This document shows, in pieces, positions 52,619 through 64,000 of a DNA stretch of 64,000 nucleotides. Source of the DNA: Turnera subulata (Eukaryota; Streptophyta; Magnoliopsida; Malpighiales; Passifloraceae); NCBI GenBank assembly GCA_028386065.3, contig JAKUCV010001727.1:26423-90422 (forward strand), given 5' to 3'. Position numbers and translations under genes: made by a program. The notes under the pieces are model-generated. The model saw nothing but the letters and a program-made list of their open reading frames with translations, did not search any database and was not told the origin of the DNA. How positions within the stretch are numbered: the stretch's first letter is position 1; the number at the start of each line of letters is the position of its first letter.

Positions 52619-55560
52619 TGTAACAGCCCGGGTAAACTTTATGTTTTTACCGGGACTGTAAAAAGCTTTGTACAGTAATTTACCTTATGAATTTAATCTT
52701 GGGTAATTATTTCAGGGTAAATTATGCATCGGATTCTGAAACCGACTCATACCCCACGTTCCAGATTTTTCTGCAGATTTTACGGACCAGAGTTGGTACT
52801 TTTCGGGTCCAGGAATCTTAAGAAAAGTCAGGTTTATCCTCGAGATAACGGACCAGAAATAAGGGTAAGGGGGTATAATAGTTATTTTCTGGTCCAGACG
52901 GAACACGCCTCACATGCTGCACAGTAAGTGCATAATTGAGGCTGCCGCCGCCTCTTTTCTGTGTCGCCCGTGTCTTCTCCTGTGTAACCTGTGATAAGCA
53001 CGTTTTTCTTTTCCCGTGTCTTCATCAGCTTCCAGTGCACCACTCTCATCATCACCTTCATCTCCATCTCTTCTCTGCCAAACTTCCCCTACAAACACTA
53101 ACTTAGAAACCACAAAAAGAAAGAAAAAAAAAAAGAGAAACAAAACACAACGCACACCACCGAGCCACCTCCACTGCCGACCACCGTGAACCACCCGCAG
53201 CACCACCACCACCTCAAGCTGCCACCATCTTCTCCTCCTTCCTCTCTCTTCTTCGCCGCGTGCAGCACCCACCACTCGCAGAGCCGCCGCCTTTCCTTCC
53301 TCGTCGTACCTCGCTTCTGACGCCGCCGAGACAACTGCAGCGAGTCCGGGCCGCATCTTCATCGATCGCGTGACCCACTGCCACCACAACACCACCAAGT
53401 CGCATCCAGTCCCAACCGCAGCGACCAGACGTTGTCTCCTCCGCCCGTGCAAGCTTGCCGCTGCCGACGACCTCCAGTGACGCCTCCACGATCTGCAGCC
53501 ACCGCCATCGCCACCGCGCCGCTTTCCTCTCCTCCACATCGTCCCCTGCAGCCGCCTCCACCTCGTCGTGCCGTCACGTCGCCCTGTTCGCCTGCCGTGG
53601 ACGCACCACCGCCCTGCAACCCGGCTAGTGAGCAAGGTTGAAGATGACCCATTTTGGGAGGGTCGACCCGGCTGCACCACGGGTCAGGCTGGTGGGTTAG
53701 GTCAGGATCTAGGCCAGGACCGAGATGGGCTTGCACATGGACCTGACCAAGCTCCTGGGCTGACCTATGGATTTGGTTTGTGGGCTGACCCATTTGGTAA
53801 AAAAATAATAATAATAACAATAAAATAAATAAATACATAATCTGGAATATATATATTATGGGTTATATATTTTCTGGGAAAATATAAATGGATTGTAAAC
53901 GATTATATTTGGTGGAAACAAATGAGGTAATTACTTTCATATATTATTCTCAAGAAACTAAAGTGATTATAACATAATTATTAAATTATAGTAATACCTT
54001 TAAGGATATAAGGTACTATACTAAGATATAAACATACATAACTAGTTTTTAGAAGAATTATTCTGGCCAAAATATATGATGTAGGAAATAATTGCTCTTA
54101 TGAAAAAAAATAAATAATAAATAAAAAGGGAAAATATATACAGTGAATTATATAATTTCTGGAATGTTTTGTTTTCTTGGAAATATATACATATGCTATA
54201 TGATTACTTGACATTATTATTTGAAAACTATGGAAGAATTATAGCATGACTTATAAAAAAAATTATTATTTCCATTTTATGATAATTTATTTCTAAAAAA
54301 GATATACGTACTAAGGATATTTTGGAAAGGGTATACTAACCAGATATATGTATAGTATATTTTTGGCACTTGAAATTAAATGGTAAATGATGATGATAAC
54401 GGAACGTAACCCGAGATGATCACCGAGTAGGCGTAGTGTTTTACTTTGCGGCTTACAGTATTAGTTATCATTTGCATATCATGGTTGTGCATCTTATGTG
54501 TACATATTTATTTATTTAATATAGGAGTTGATAACGAGCAGTATCCCGAGGAACCAGAGCCGGGACATTTCGAGGACTTTCAGGAGTAGGAAAATCGGCT
54601 AAGATGAGGATGGATAATCTTTGATATGTTGCACATTGTACTGTTGTGTTTTCTGTTTGTTGAATTGTTTGATTGAACCGCTCAGTTGGTTGAGTTTGGC
54701 TGTTTTGTTATTGTTGATCTGTTAGCTATGGAAAAACTGATATGATGGGATAATTGGATAATTGGAAGTTTTGTTGACGACTTAATTGTCACTTGGAAAG
54801 TAGTGGTACGACTCGATGGTTAGAGACTATTTTGTGGTGGCCTTGATCTGGGTTCTTATTATAGGCATGTCTATGCTTGGGATGTTTATCCCATGATTAT
54901 ATTTTTGGGATGTCTATCCCTGGACTACTATTTTGGGATGTCTATCCCTGGGTTCTCTTTTGATCAGGCACCCAGAATACGTTAATAACCAGGTACGACC
55001 CTAGCTTGTCCAGTGACGGGGCCCGAAGATAAAAATTGGAAATTATATAATGTCTTTTAGCCTTGGCTCAGTCATGTTTGAATGAATCTTGTTTTGTCTT
55101 CTGCTAGTACTTTTCTTTCTCGGTATTGTGGTTGCCTGCATATCTCTGTTTATCCTTGGTTGGTGAGCACTTCGGACTCACCCTTCGCCTACGGGGTTTC
55201 ATCCCGTAGGATGAGTTGCTCGTGGTACAGTTACGTGGTTAGGCCAGCTGCTGTTTCTACTCCACCAGACCCCAGATCCATACCTCCGCTGCATCTCATT
55301 CTAAGACTTCCGCTGCTGTATTTTATATGTTGCTGTGTTGCTGTATTACTTCTGTTGCCGTAACATATGTTTTCTGTTGTTGCTGTTGAGCTTTGGGAGT
55401 GTTTGTGGCTTGAATAATGGTCCCCGGGATCGGGTGACAGATGCTGTACTTGAGATTGCTTGTAATATATTTTGGTATTATATGTACTGTCTGCTACTGT
55501 AATAAGAATAGTTCTGGCACGTGTTTACCATGTACGGTAAATACGGGTCGGGGCGCTTCA
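52619..55560 (+). repeat. 3' LTR of the Tekay element (2942 bp)
   Basis: Starts TGTAACAGCCCGGGTAAA and ends GTCGGGGCGCTTCA. It has the same layout as the 5' LTR, with a few percent scattered substitutions and small indels. Confidence 0.93.
54525..54603 (+). other. Exon-like block with micro-ORF in the 3' LTR
   Basis: Same block as at 46812, encoding V-DNEQYPEEPEPGHFEDFQE and TAG. The donor-like GTGAGG of the 5' copy is ATGAGG here, so this copy would have lost the splice donor by one G-to-A change. Confidence 0.45.
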
Positions 55561-55565
55561 CCACA

Positions 55566-55925
55566 TCAACACGTCTCACATTAATTCACATCAAGAGATT
55601 CTTTCACCCATTTAGTTAGTTACTAACCTCCTAAACTAAACTTTACTTCCAAAACAACCCACAATTTAAACTTTTCTTTTTAAAATAAACAAACTGAACC
55701 TTAGTTTAAAAAATAAATCACCACCTCAACTTTAGTTCAAAAACAAATCACCACCTAAACTTTTTTTCTTAACAATTTGCCACCTTACTTTGGTTCTAAA
55801 ACAAATTACCACCTAAATTTTTGCCTTGATAATTTGTCACCTATTTATGACCCGATTACATTTAGTATCTATATATTTTATTGATTTAATACACAACTCA
55901 TTTAATATTTAAGACAGAAGTTACT
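55566..55925. other. Spacer with CACCACCT repeats
   Basis: No gene. AAATCACCACCT(C/A)AAC occurs twice (about 55714 and 55745) and similar CCACCT motifs continue to about 55850. Inverted relatives lie at 59189-59265 on the other side of the solo LTR. Confidence 0.5.
55711..55784. repeat. Left member of an inverted repeat flanking the solo LTR
   Basis: CAAATCACCACCTAAACTTT and neighbours match the reverse complement of 59189-59265. The internal order of the two sub-blocks is swapped between the arms, so this is a motif cluster rather than a clean TIR. Confidence 0.5.
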
Positions 55926-55930
55926 AAAAC

Positions 55931-58803
55931 TGTAACAGCCCGGGTAAAAATTTAGATTTTTACCGGGACTGTAAAAGTCGTTACACAGTGATTTACCTTT
56001 GAATTTAATCTTGGGTAATTAATTCAAGGTAAATCGAGCGTCATTTTTCGAAACCGAGGCTTTTCCCGCTCTCGTGATTTTTCCGTGGATTTTTCGGACC
56101 TAAGTTGGTATTTTTCGGGTCCCGAAATCCTCAGAAAAATCACACCGGAAAATAATCAAGGGGGTATTATAGTTATTTTCTGGTCCGGACGGGACACGAC
56201 TGCATAATTGAATTATGCAGCCGCCTTTTTCCTGTGTGCATATGAAAGATTGTTTCCCTCTATGTTGAACGTGATTCTGCGTGTTTATTTCTGCTCGTAC
56301 CTCATCATCCTCATCATCATTTCCTGCAAACAACCCTGCCAGCTTCCGTTCCTTCCTCTGCAAACACAAAACCATCAGTACAAAACCAATACCAGAAAAA
56401 AAAAAAAGAAAAACACACACAACAGCCCAAGACTACGTCGTTTTGGGCACCCCACCTTCTTCTTTTCTTCCCCTGCCGCCACCACCGACGCCTCCACCGT
56501 GACCAGCACCTCCGCCACGCACGACACCACCACACTGACGTCTTCCCCTCGACCTTGTCGGCGTGACGCAGCGGTCGCTGTCCACCCTCGCTGCTCGACG
56601 CGCCACCAACGATAAAGACCCGACGGACGCCTTCCTTCTCCCCGCTGCAGTCGCCGCCGTCGAGCCCTGCCTCCTGCTGCACCACGAACTGCAGTCGCGC
56701 CGTCTCCAGCCGCGTCTCCTCGTGCCGTCGTAGCCACCGCACGTCGCCCGCGTTCCTGCCGTCGCCCGTCCGTCGCGCCGCCGTCGCATCTAGCTGAGTT
56801 ACCCGTTTTGTAAACGGGTGTATGGATGGGTTGAAGACGACCCGAATATCAGGGTTGCGGGTCGACCCGGCTATGCAAGTGGGTCAGTGGGTTGATTAGG
56901 TAGCTGGGCTGATGTGCACCTGGGCCAGCATGTGGGCCTGTGCCTGGGCTCCTAGTTGGGTCTAGGCTGGGCACTATGCAAGGTCTGGGCCGGCACTGTT
57001 CATGGCCCAGACGGTATTTAAAAAAAAAGAAAAAAATAAATTCTGGAAAGAAAAAAAGAAAAAATAATAATAAATAATTATATTTGGTATATGGGAATAA
57101 TCTGGAAAATATAAGAATATAGTATATGGATATAATTTGTGAAAATAAAGGAAATAATTACTTTCGTATATTAATTTCAAGAAACAAAAGTGATTATAAC
57201 ATAATTGTTAAATTATAGTAATACTCCTAAAGATGTGTACCATGGAATATACTACCGGAAAATATGTACATGTGAATAATTAATAGGAAGATTATTTTAT
57301 GATAGCTAATACCTTTGGAAAGAATAATAATTATTTTTATCAAATATTTTAGAAAATACATACTTAAGGAAAATAAAAATGGAAAGGGTATTATCAAAGT
57401 ATTAATACCGGAATAATATCCGGGTATAAGTATAAGTATAGTATGGTATTTTGACACTTGAAAATAAATGGTGAATTATGATGATAAAGGGAATAACCCG
57501 GGGGAGTACCGAGATGGTCTAGTAATTATTTTACGGCTTACAGTATTAGTCGAGCATTTGCATATCATCTTATGTGTGCATAAATTATTGTTTGATATAG
57601 GAGTTGATAACGAGCAGTACCCCGAGGAGCCTGAGCCGGGACATTTCAAGGATTTTTAGGAATAAGGAATCAGCTAAGGTGAGGATAAGTAAATATTTAT
57701 ATACTGCCCGTAGTACCAAGTTGCTGTTTGTTTACTATGTGTTGATGATGTTGAAAATATTGCTACTGTTGATGTTATTGATGATATTGGAATTGTTGGT
57801 ATAAGTAAGTCTATTACTGTTGTTGTTGACTGTGAGGATTGTGTGAGTTGAGTACCAGAGGTACTGGTATGAGATAACAGTTTGGGATAAGTTTGTATTA
57901 TCCAGACGAGCGGAGAGGCTGTGAGCCTGCTCGGGATAATGAGATAATGGTCGGATAATGGAATCATAGTAACTAGTTGAGGGAGGAGAAATAATAAAAC
58001 TGGATGCACTTAGACATCTAGCAAGTCACGGTTAAATGTTGGAACAGCCAGATGGTAGTCTTATTTTTATAGTGCTGGGGGAGAGTGTGCTTGGGGTTTG
58101 CTCCTTGTCTGTACCAATTATTATTTTAGGCGCTGGGAGAGAGTGTGCTTGGAGTCTGCTCCCTGTCTGTGCCAGTTATACGTGGAGGTACCAGGGCGGG
58201 GTTCACAGGCTAGCTAGCTTGACTACCAGGCGACAGCCACCATTTAACTTGTGATAGGGGCCCTGATAATAAAATTAGAATAGCGTGTCTAGAATCACAA
58301 CTGTGTATTTAAGGTTCGTTAGAACCTTAGTTAATTGTTGGTGATGTGACTTGGGAATTTACGGTTGTTTGTATATGTATATTTGCTTATGGGTTTTACC
58401 CGGTGAGCACTTCGGACTCACCCCTCACCTGCAGGTTTTCATCCCGTAGGTTGAGTTATTTGTGGTTCAGGTATGGTGCATTCCAGACAGGCTGCGGCGT
58501 TATCCCTCGGACAGGACTCGGATCCATTAGTTTGCATCAAGTTTTGCATATGATGATATTGAGTTTAAATGCTTCCGCTGTGCTATATTTTGGGTCCCCG
58601 GGTTTGGGTGACATGTTTTGATGTTGGGCCGATGGGCCAGATTTTGATGTTTATGACGTGATATTGGGCCGTTGGGCCAGTCTCTTTGATATATTCATTG
58701 ATATTATTTTTGGGCCATTGGGCTGTGTTACGTGTTATGTTTACTGTTGTACAGTTCCGGCACGTGTTTACTGAGGTTGGTAAATACGGGTCGGGGCGCT
58801 TCA
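55931..58803 (+). mobile_element. Solo LTR related to the Tekay LTR (2873 bp)
   Basis: Starts TGTAACAGCCCGGGTAAA and ends GTCGGGGCGCTTCA, the same termini as the Tekay LTRs, but the body is clearly diverged and differs in the GC-rich part. Flanks AAAAC (55926-55930) and AAAGC (58804-58808) fit a 5-bp TSD with one mismatch. No gag-pol is attached. It retains the exon-like block at 57601-57678 and the CACTTCGGACTCACCCCT motif near the end. Confidence 0.87.
57601..57678 (+). other. Exon-like block with micro-ORF in the solo LTR
   Basis: TTGATATAG precedes the block and GTGAGGAT follows. The frame reads V-DNEQYPEEPEPGHFKDF and then a TAG where the Tekay copies have CAG (Gln). Despite the diverged LTR body this block is nearly unchanged. 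Confidence 0.45.
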
Positions 58804-58808
58804 AAAGC

Positions 58809-59433
58809 TATACTAAAATATTTTTATAAATATTTTAAAATATCATTATATTACAATTCTACAATTTATAATGTCATTTAATATACGAAAAAAATCTAAT
58901 TACATACCTATTTGCTTAAAAAGTACAAGGGGTTGTGCAAAATAAAGGAATTCCAAACAATAGGTCAAACCGAATAAACTTGTTATATTTAATAGGTCAA
59001 ACCGAATCTAATACAATTATAAATAAGTCGACACGATACAACATGAGTATTAAATGGATCGAGTTCGGGTTGCAGAATCAAAACTTGTTTACCTGTTCAA
59101 CCCGACCCGTGAATATGAATTGTCAGACTCAGATCTAATAAAAATTAGTTTTTTCTTTTAGGGTTTTTAAGTATTATCGAAAAAAAGAAGTTGAGGTGGT
59201 GATTTTATTTGAAACTAAAATTCAGGTGTAGAGAAAAAAAGTTTAGGTGGTGATTTGTTTTTGAACTTGCAAATTGTCTAAAACAAATTCCATTTAAACA
59301 TCAATAGGTCAACATTACCGCGTCGTCAAATCTAATCAAACTTTCACTCCCTTTTCAACTAGGAGTGAATGACAAACCGAACTGTTGATTGTGAATGATA
59401 GAATAGTAGCAAAACCAACTTGCAACACAAGGT
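58809..59433. other. Intergenic region between solo LTR and PrfB3
   Basis: No gene. AAATAGGTCAAACCGAAT-like motifs repeat at about 58959 and 58990. The inverted CCACCT cluster is at 59189-59265. The right part is the PrfB3 3' flank. Confidence 0.5.
59189..59265. repeat. Right member of the inverted repeat flanking the solo LTR
   Basis: AGTTTAGGTGGTGATTTG and GTTGAGGTGGTGATTTTATT are reverse-complement relatives of the 55711-55784 cluster. Confidence 0.5.
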
Positions 59434-62400
59434 CTATTGTTCGTTTCTCAAATTAATATGAGCTTCAATAAGAGCTTCAATATTCCCATTCAAGACAGAG
59501 TTTAGGTCAGGCAAATGGATGCCCGTTTTCAAATCCTGTACTAATTTATGAGGATGCCACACATACCTCCTAGTCTCATTTTTCCACACATCCATTATGT
59601 GCTCTCTCCTGATCTCCCTCACATCCCAAACTTTCTGCTCCTCCGCAGTAACCAGAAGTTTGGCCTTTAACCGATTAAGTGCCTTCATCTTATTTGCAAA
59701 GGAGCTCCTCTCACCTGCACACACATAAATGCATTATCTCCCTTAGGAGTTGGTTTCAGTTAATCTTTTTTTATACTAGTCGATGATGAAGGTGGGACTC
59801 GAACACGAGACTTCACCCTCTTGCTTTTTGCAAGATTACCAACGAGCTACAGCCCAATGGTATTTTCAGTTAACCTTTCAAGAAAAAAAAAAAAAAAGGA
59901 TAACACTATCATAGAGCAACAAATTTTCTTAAAGTTAAGAGTAATTTGCCACTGTTAATATGAACCACATTTTATAGGGTTGGTTCTAGCAGAATATGGA
60001 AGATAAGCGTTGTACAAAATAAGCACCTGAAGATTGCACACTTATGCCTGTTGGAATATGCTCCAGGAGAACTGCTGGGTCTCTTTTGCTCTTGCCTTTG
60101 TCACACAATGGAGAAGCGATGATTAAATCGTCATCACTAAATTGCACGTCCAAAACTGTTCCAAGAAAAAGTGGGACAACATCCACGCATGCCGAGCTAA
60201 CCTGCAATAGTTAAAGAAGATATATCAAATGGGAAGCATTTGGTATGCATGAAAGAACCATATGGGTTAATTAGATCGAATATACACAATAGAATAGTGT
60301 AGTATCTTTAGTATGAGTGTTGGTTCATTGTGGATTTACTAAAATTGTCGCAACTTTTCGGAGTGTCCTCTTTGTTCTCCTTGATAATATCATGTATTGG
60401 TCATACATCTGGACTGAGCATCTCAAGAAAAGGAAAACAACAGTATAGTGGTGCTATTATTCTATGGTCCCAAGTGTCTTCAGATATAAACTTTTGCTCG
60501 TCTATCAACTATAGATTCTGACCTAGTGCATAGTGGTACCTTCTTGATTCTAGAAGTGGGCATCATTTTCTGTCTAAGCCTTCTTGGAAAAGTTTTTAAC
60601 TTCATTTGCTGTGTATGATATACCAAACGCTGTTATCTGCATTGCACTTTAGATAATGTACCACACACAGACTATACTTTTAGTGTACAGAGTATACTTT
60701 ATCAATGACAAATCTTTGTCAGTAAAAGTGTTATTGGGACAGTGGTTATCAATAAGAGTGTTGAGTGTAATTACCCCAAAATATTATCATTTTCTTAATT
60801 AGGCAGCCCAAGGATTTGAATTATTCTTTAGTAAGCCAACAACTACACAATCAAGTAGCAGACCAGATACCTGCTACCTACATTGATGAGTATAACTGAA
60901 CATTGATTAAAATATCAATTCCAAGTTGAAACTAAGATCAGGATAAAGGAATATTATGAACAACATCCACTGTCCAAAATCTATCTCATTTTGACAGCTT
61001 GCTTGCCAAACCTACTATGTATGTAGTATGTTCACACCTCATAAATAACATAATAGAATTCTTTAAGCAGGTGAGTGCAGTTTCGATTGCCTACCTCATG
61101 GTGAACGGATCCACTTGGAGAATTTATCTTATAATGAATACCTCTCTCACCAGAAAGATAACCATAAGCACATTCATATTCAAACTCAATAGTTGCTGAA
61201 TGGATACCACCATTCGTGCAAGAATTCTTTTCGACTACTCTGCCTCCACAGCCTAGTTTTTTAGCCCATTTCATATACATGGTTTGCAGTTCTTCAGTCC
61301 ATATCTGAGCAAAACAATTAGCAAGATCATGTTACATGGTTGTATGTATTCCAAAGACATTTCCAACTTGAGCAATAAGTAATCAAATAAGGGTGGTATA
61401 ACAGGAAAATCAAAAGAGGAGACTAATTTGAAAATGGAACACAAAAGAAAGAGCTGGGGGGAAAAAAATTAGCCTAAAGATTTTGTTAGAAAAACTGGAC
61501 AAGCCTACAATCACCCAACATACTGTATTACCAACTGCACGCCAAATATTGAAAACTCTAGCCACACAAAATAATGAACCCAATGTTTAAATGTAACTTA
61601 TATAAGTTGCCAAAGTATTTGATACACACAACAGGTATACTTCCCAAGCAAGAATCTTTCCAAACAAAAATAGAAAAGCAATAATGGAGGAATTACGTTT
61701 ACCTATACCAGCATCTATCTTCATTTATGTTATTCATGTAATCTTAATGAAACAGAAAAGGCAGGATTCCTAGATGCACGGAAATTATGAAACCAAGCAT
61801 CAGAGGGATAAAATGATGGAAAGTCATGAGAATCAACCGAACCTTTGAGTCAACACCTTCTCCTGCCTGAATGATTACACATGCGCCTTCCAAGTCATAT
61901 GGTCCCTTTAGAAGCTTTGACATCCCATACTGACATAAGAACTTGCTTACATCCACAGAAGCACTATAGGCTTCCTTAAAAAGCTGGTAATTGATCACTT
62001 CCTTGTCTGCCAACTGGGATATTAACTTTGCCTCTTCAAGCTAGAGAAATACAAACAAACTGCCATGTCATCCCTACTATCTGAAAGGGCAAATGTTGAT
62101 GCAGCTTGAAAGGTTGATGGATAGCTTTGAAGGTTGATATATGTGATGTTAGGGAAGCAGACTTTTGACAAAGCCATCAACCGATTAAGGCTAAAACATA
62201 ATCCGGCAATCTCAACATTGGTGGATTGAAATTGGTTCCTCAACTGAGAAGTCTCAAGTCCAATTTGTGAACTTCAAATTGTTTCATATAGAATCCATTC
62301 TGCTAACAATAACACTCACTTTTATCACTAACATCCTAACCAAATGCTAACAAAGATGTTAGGTAGATTTTCAAATGGCCTTTTAGATGCAGATAATGCG

Positions 62401-63877
62401 GTTATCTGGTAATATGGTTATTACTGATGGAAAAACAGTTAATATTAATGGACTATGCTGCACAACTGGAAGCTCCAAGATGCACAGATTTCAAAGAAAC
62501 TTGTATCCATTCACAAATATTGAACAAGTTACAGTGATACCCTAGGCAACCACCGTGGGTTTCTTAACAACAAAGGCTCATTTTTTCCCCTAAGAAAAGG
62601 TTTAACCTTTCGGTAAAGCTGGAGACAACAGGATAACTCATGACTAAGTTATGCATGCTTGGTAAGGAGCCCTCAGTTGTCATCACGGCTACCAAACTCT
62701 TAATATTTTGACAATGTTGATAGAAAAACAAGCCTTGCAGACCCTTACCTTATATTTTAGATCTTTGAGAGCATCGACCACTTTGACGCTATCAGCTAAC
62801 TTGCCAAGAATTTCATTGGATTTCACAGGGTCATTCCAAAGATTGCACCCACGTATGTTTGTTTCCTGCTTGACACATCTCGCTTGCTCAAGTTCCAATG
62901 CTGGTTCCAACATCTCAGCCTGGGCAATTGTATCTTCAATCTTCTTTTTCAAAGAAAACAAACCTAAACAAAATAATCCAGCACTCTTAATTTCAATTAG
63001 AAGTCAACAAACAATGTGCTATGCAACAATTAAAACAGCTGTCTTTTATAAACAAAAACAACATATTGAAAGATAAAGGAAGTCTCAAAAGCAATTGGAC
63101 CCGAGAGGATAGGCTATCTTAGGAGGTTTCTACCAACGTTTGCGCTCTCACTTAAGACTGGCAATGGAAAGGAAACCTATTCAAGGTTACAGATGCGAAG
63201 ATAAACTGAAAGTTCATTTCAAGTGGGATTTTTCAAACAGAAATTCTATGGAACTAAGTCATGGGAAGCAGCAAGCATTCCAAACAAGACTTTGTCCTGT
63301 CTACAGAAAAAAAAAAATGCCATGTGAAAACCACAACAGAGCCGCAGCAGCAGCAGCAGCAAATACTAAAAAGCAACAACCTCAAGGGAACTGTCATATT
63401 AAAAGCAGCTGCAGGAGACAAAAGTTAAGCACTTGAAGATATAAGTTTTCCTTACCAACTTCCCTCCCTCTGGTTTCTAAGAAACAAAACAAATTGAAGG
63501 GAAACGTAGACTAGTTTAGGAACAAACAACATAAAAGTCCACTTGAATTTCCACTCTAACCGTTCAAAGATTGGAACTTGAAATTATAGAATCTGTAACT
63601 TCTCTTCCCAGCTAAAGCTATATGCCACAAAGAGAGAAGGAAAGGAAAGGAAAGGAAAAGAAAGGAAAATGAAGGGGAGAGGAAGAGATGTACCGAGTTG
63701 TTTGTAGGCATGGTTCTTTGTGTCCATGGAATGAGAGGGGGCTGGAGTTGTGGTGGAGCAATGAACAGGCTTAGTTGTTCCTGGTGGTGGTAATGAAACA
63801 TTGGCTTTTCTTGTTGGAGGATGAAATTTGAGGTTAGCAGTTGCAGAAGTGTTCATAACTGCATACTCTGCTGCCAT
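59434..63877 (-). CDS. PrfB3: PrfB3-like release-factor homologue lacking GGQ
   Basis: Member of the bacterial class-I release factor (RF2/PrfB) family. In Arabidopsis, PrfB3 is a plastid protein that stabilises 3' ends of petB transcripts instead of ending translation; the same role is inferred here. Exons: 63877-63694, 62963-62749, 62040-61843, 61304-61095, 60201-60027, 59714-59434. They are in phase and give 420 residues. The N-terminal ~60 residues are rich in Ser, Thr and Pro, like a plastid transit peptide. The RF domain begins with a coiled segment (KKKIEDTIAQAEMLEPALEL), followed by the LWNDP motif. Where release factors have the GAGGQ loop before HxPTGI, this protein has DLIIASPLCDKGKSKRDP and then LLEHIPTGISVQ (~294-325), so no GGQ exists. 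It therefore cannot catalyse peptide release by the usual mechanism. Confidence 0.9.
59769..59863 (-). mobile_element. tRNA-derived SINE in a PrfB3 intron
   Basis: On the minus strand: GGGCTGTAGCTCGTTGGTAA (box A-like), then GTGTTCGAGTCCC (box B-like), then CGACTAGTATAAAAAAA (poly(A) tail). A 15-bp direct repeat TTTCAGTTAA(T/C)CTTT flanks it (59754-59768 and 59864-59878) with one mismatch. Total length is about 95 bp. It lies between exons 5 and 6 of PrfB3 in sense orientation. Confidence 0.8.
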
Positions 63878-64000
63878 TTTTCTTTCTTTCCCTCGCTGGG
63901 AGAACAAGAACACAGAGGAGGAGATTGAAAGTAGCAGTAAAAAAAATAGGCTAAAAAGACCTTTCCTTCACAAGAATGGGAATGAGCGAAAGGATAATGG
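63878..64000. other. PrfB3 5' flank
   Basis: Upstream of the PrfB3 ATG to the window edge. The sense (minus) strand is pyrimidine-rich, as expected for a plant 5' UTR. Confidence 0.5.

Larger units (their letters stand above)
44917..55560 (+). mobile_element. Complete Tekay/Del-type Ty3/gypsy chromovirus (10.6 kb)
   Basis: Two near-identical LTRs (44917-47847 and 52619-55560) enclose a PBS, gag-pol and a PPT. A perfect 5-bp target duplication CCACA flanks the element (44912-44916 and 55561-55565). The domain order is gag, protease, RT, RNase H, integrase and a chromodomain-like C terminus. That order, the ~3-kb LTRs and the RT and integrase wording suggest the Tekay/Del chromovirus clade. 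I counted about 10 differences in the first ~290 bp of the two LTRs, roughly 3%, so insertion is fairly recent in plant terms. Gag-pol carries many stops, so this copy is non-autonomous. Confidence 0.93.

Overview
This window comes from the nuclear genome of a flowering plant, probably a eudicot. It has AT-rich DNA, genes with 6 to 16 exons and GT-AG introns, plant-type organelle-targeting N termini, and large Tekay/Del-like Ty3/gypsy LTR retrotransposons. I cannot name the species from sequence alone.

Five host genes were reconstructed exon by exon, checking splice sites and phase. All five lie on the minus strand: GPT/ALG7 (3531-8217, first step of N-glycan lipid assembly in the ER), ARP (9392-13907, apurinic endonuclease with a SAP domain), a GT92 (DUF23) glycosyltransferase (24287-29261), folylpolyglutamate synthase (32483-41203), and a PrfB3-like, GGQ-less release-factor homologue (59434-63877). 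They belong to unrelated pathways. The similar reading direction and simple gene-TE alternation are the only shared organisation.

Transposable elements fill most of the space between genes. 1-2.6 kb: a 1.8-kb hAT-like element (8-bp TSD) with internal tandem repeats, inserted in a GC-rich segment. 14.3-17.7 kb: an inverted 3.4-kb solo LTR (TSD CTAAT) inserted beside or in a decayed chromovirus (17.7-22.3 kb), whose integrase is also split by a 442-bp TIR element. 22.3-23.1 kb: an almost perfect foldback element, with a small relative at 41.9-42.2 kb. 43.5-44.6 kb: a 5'-truncated LINE. 44.9-55.6 kb: a complete Tekay-type chromovirus with two 2.9-kb LTRs, TSD CCACA, PBS and PPT, but with nonsense-ridden gag-pol. 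55.9-58.8 kb: a related solo LTR. A tRNA-derived SINE sits in a PrfB3 intron and a decayed copy in a GT92 intron.

The most interesting signal is inside the LTRs. A short exon-like block with flanking splice-type signals is shared by the Tekay LTRs and the neighbouring solo LTR. It carries a 19-residue acidic reading frame whose differences between copies are mostly synonymous, suggesting a small coding or leader exon inside the LTR.
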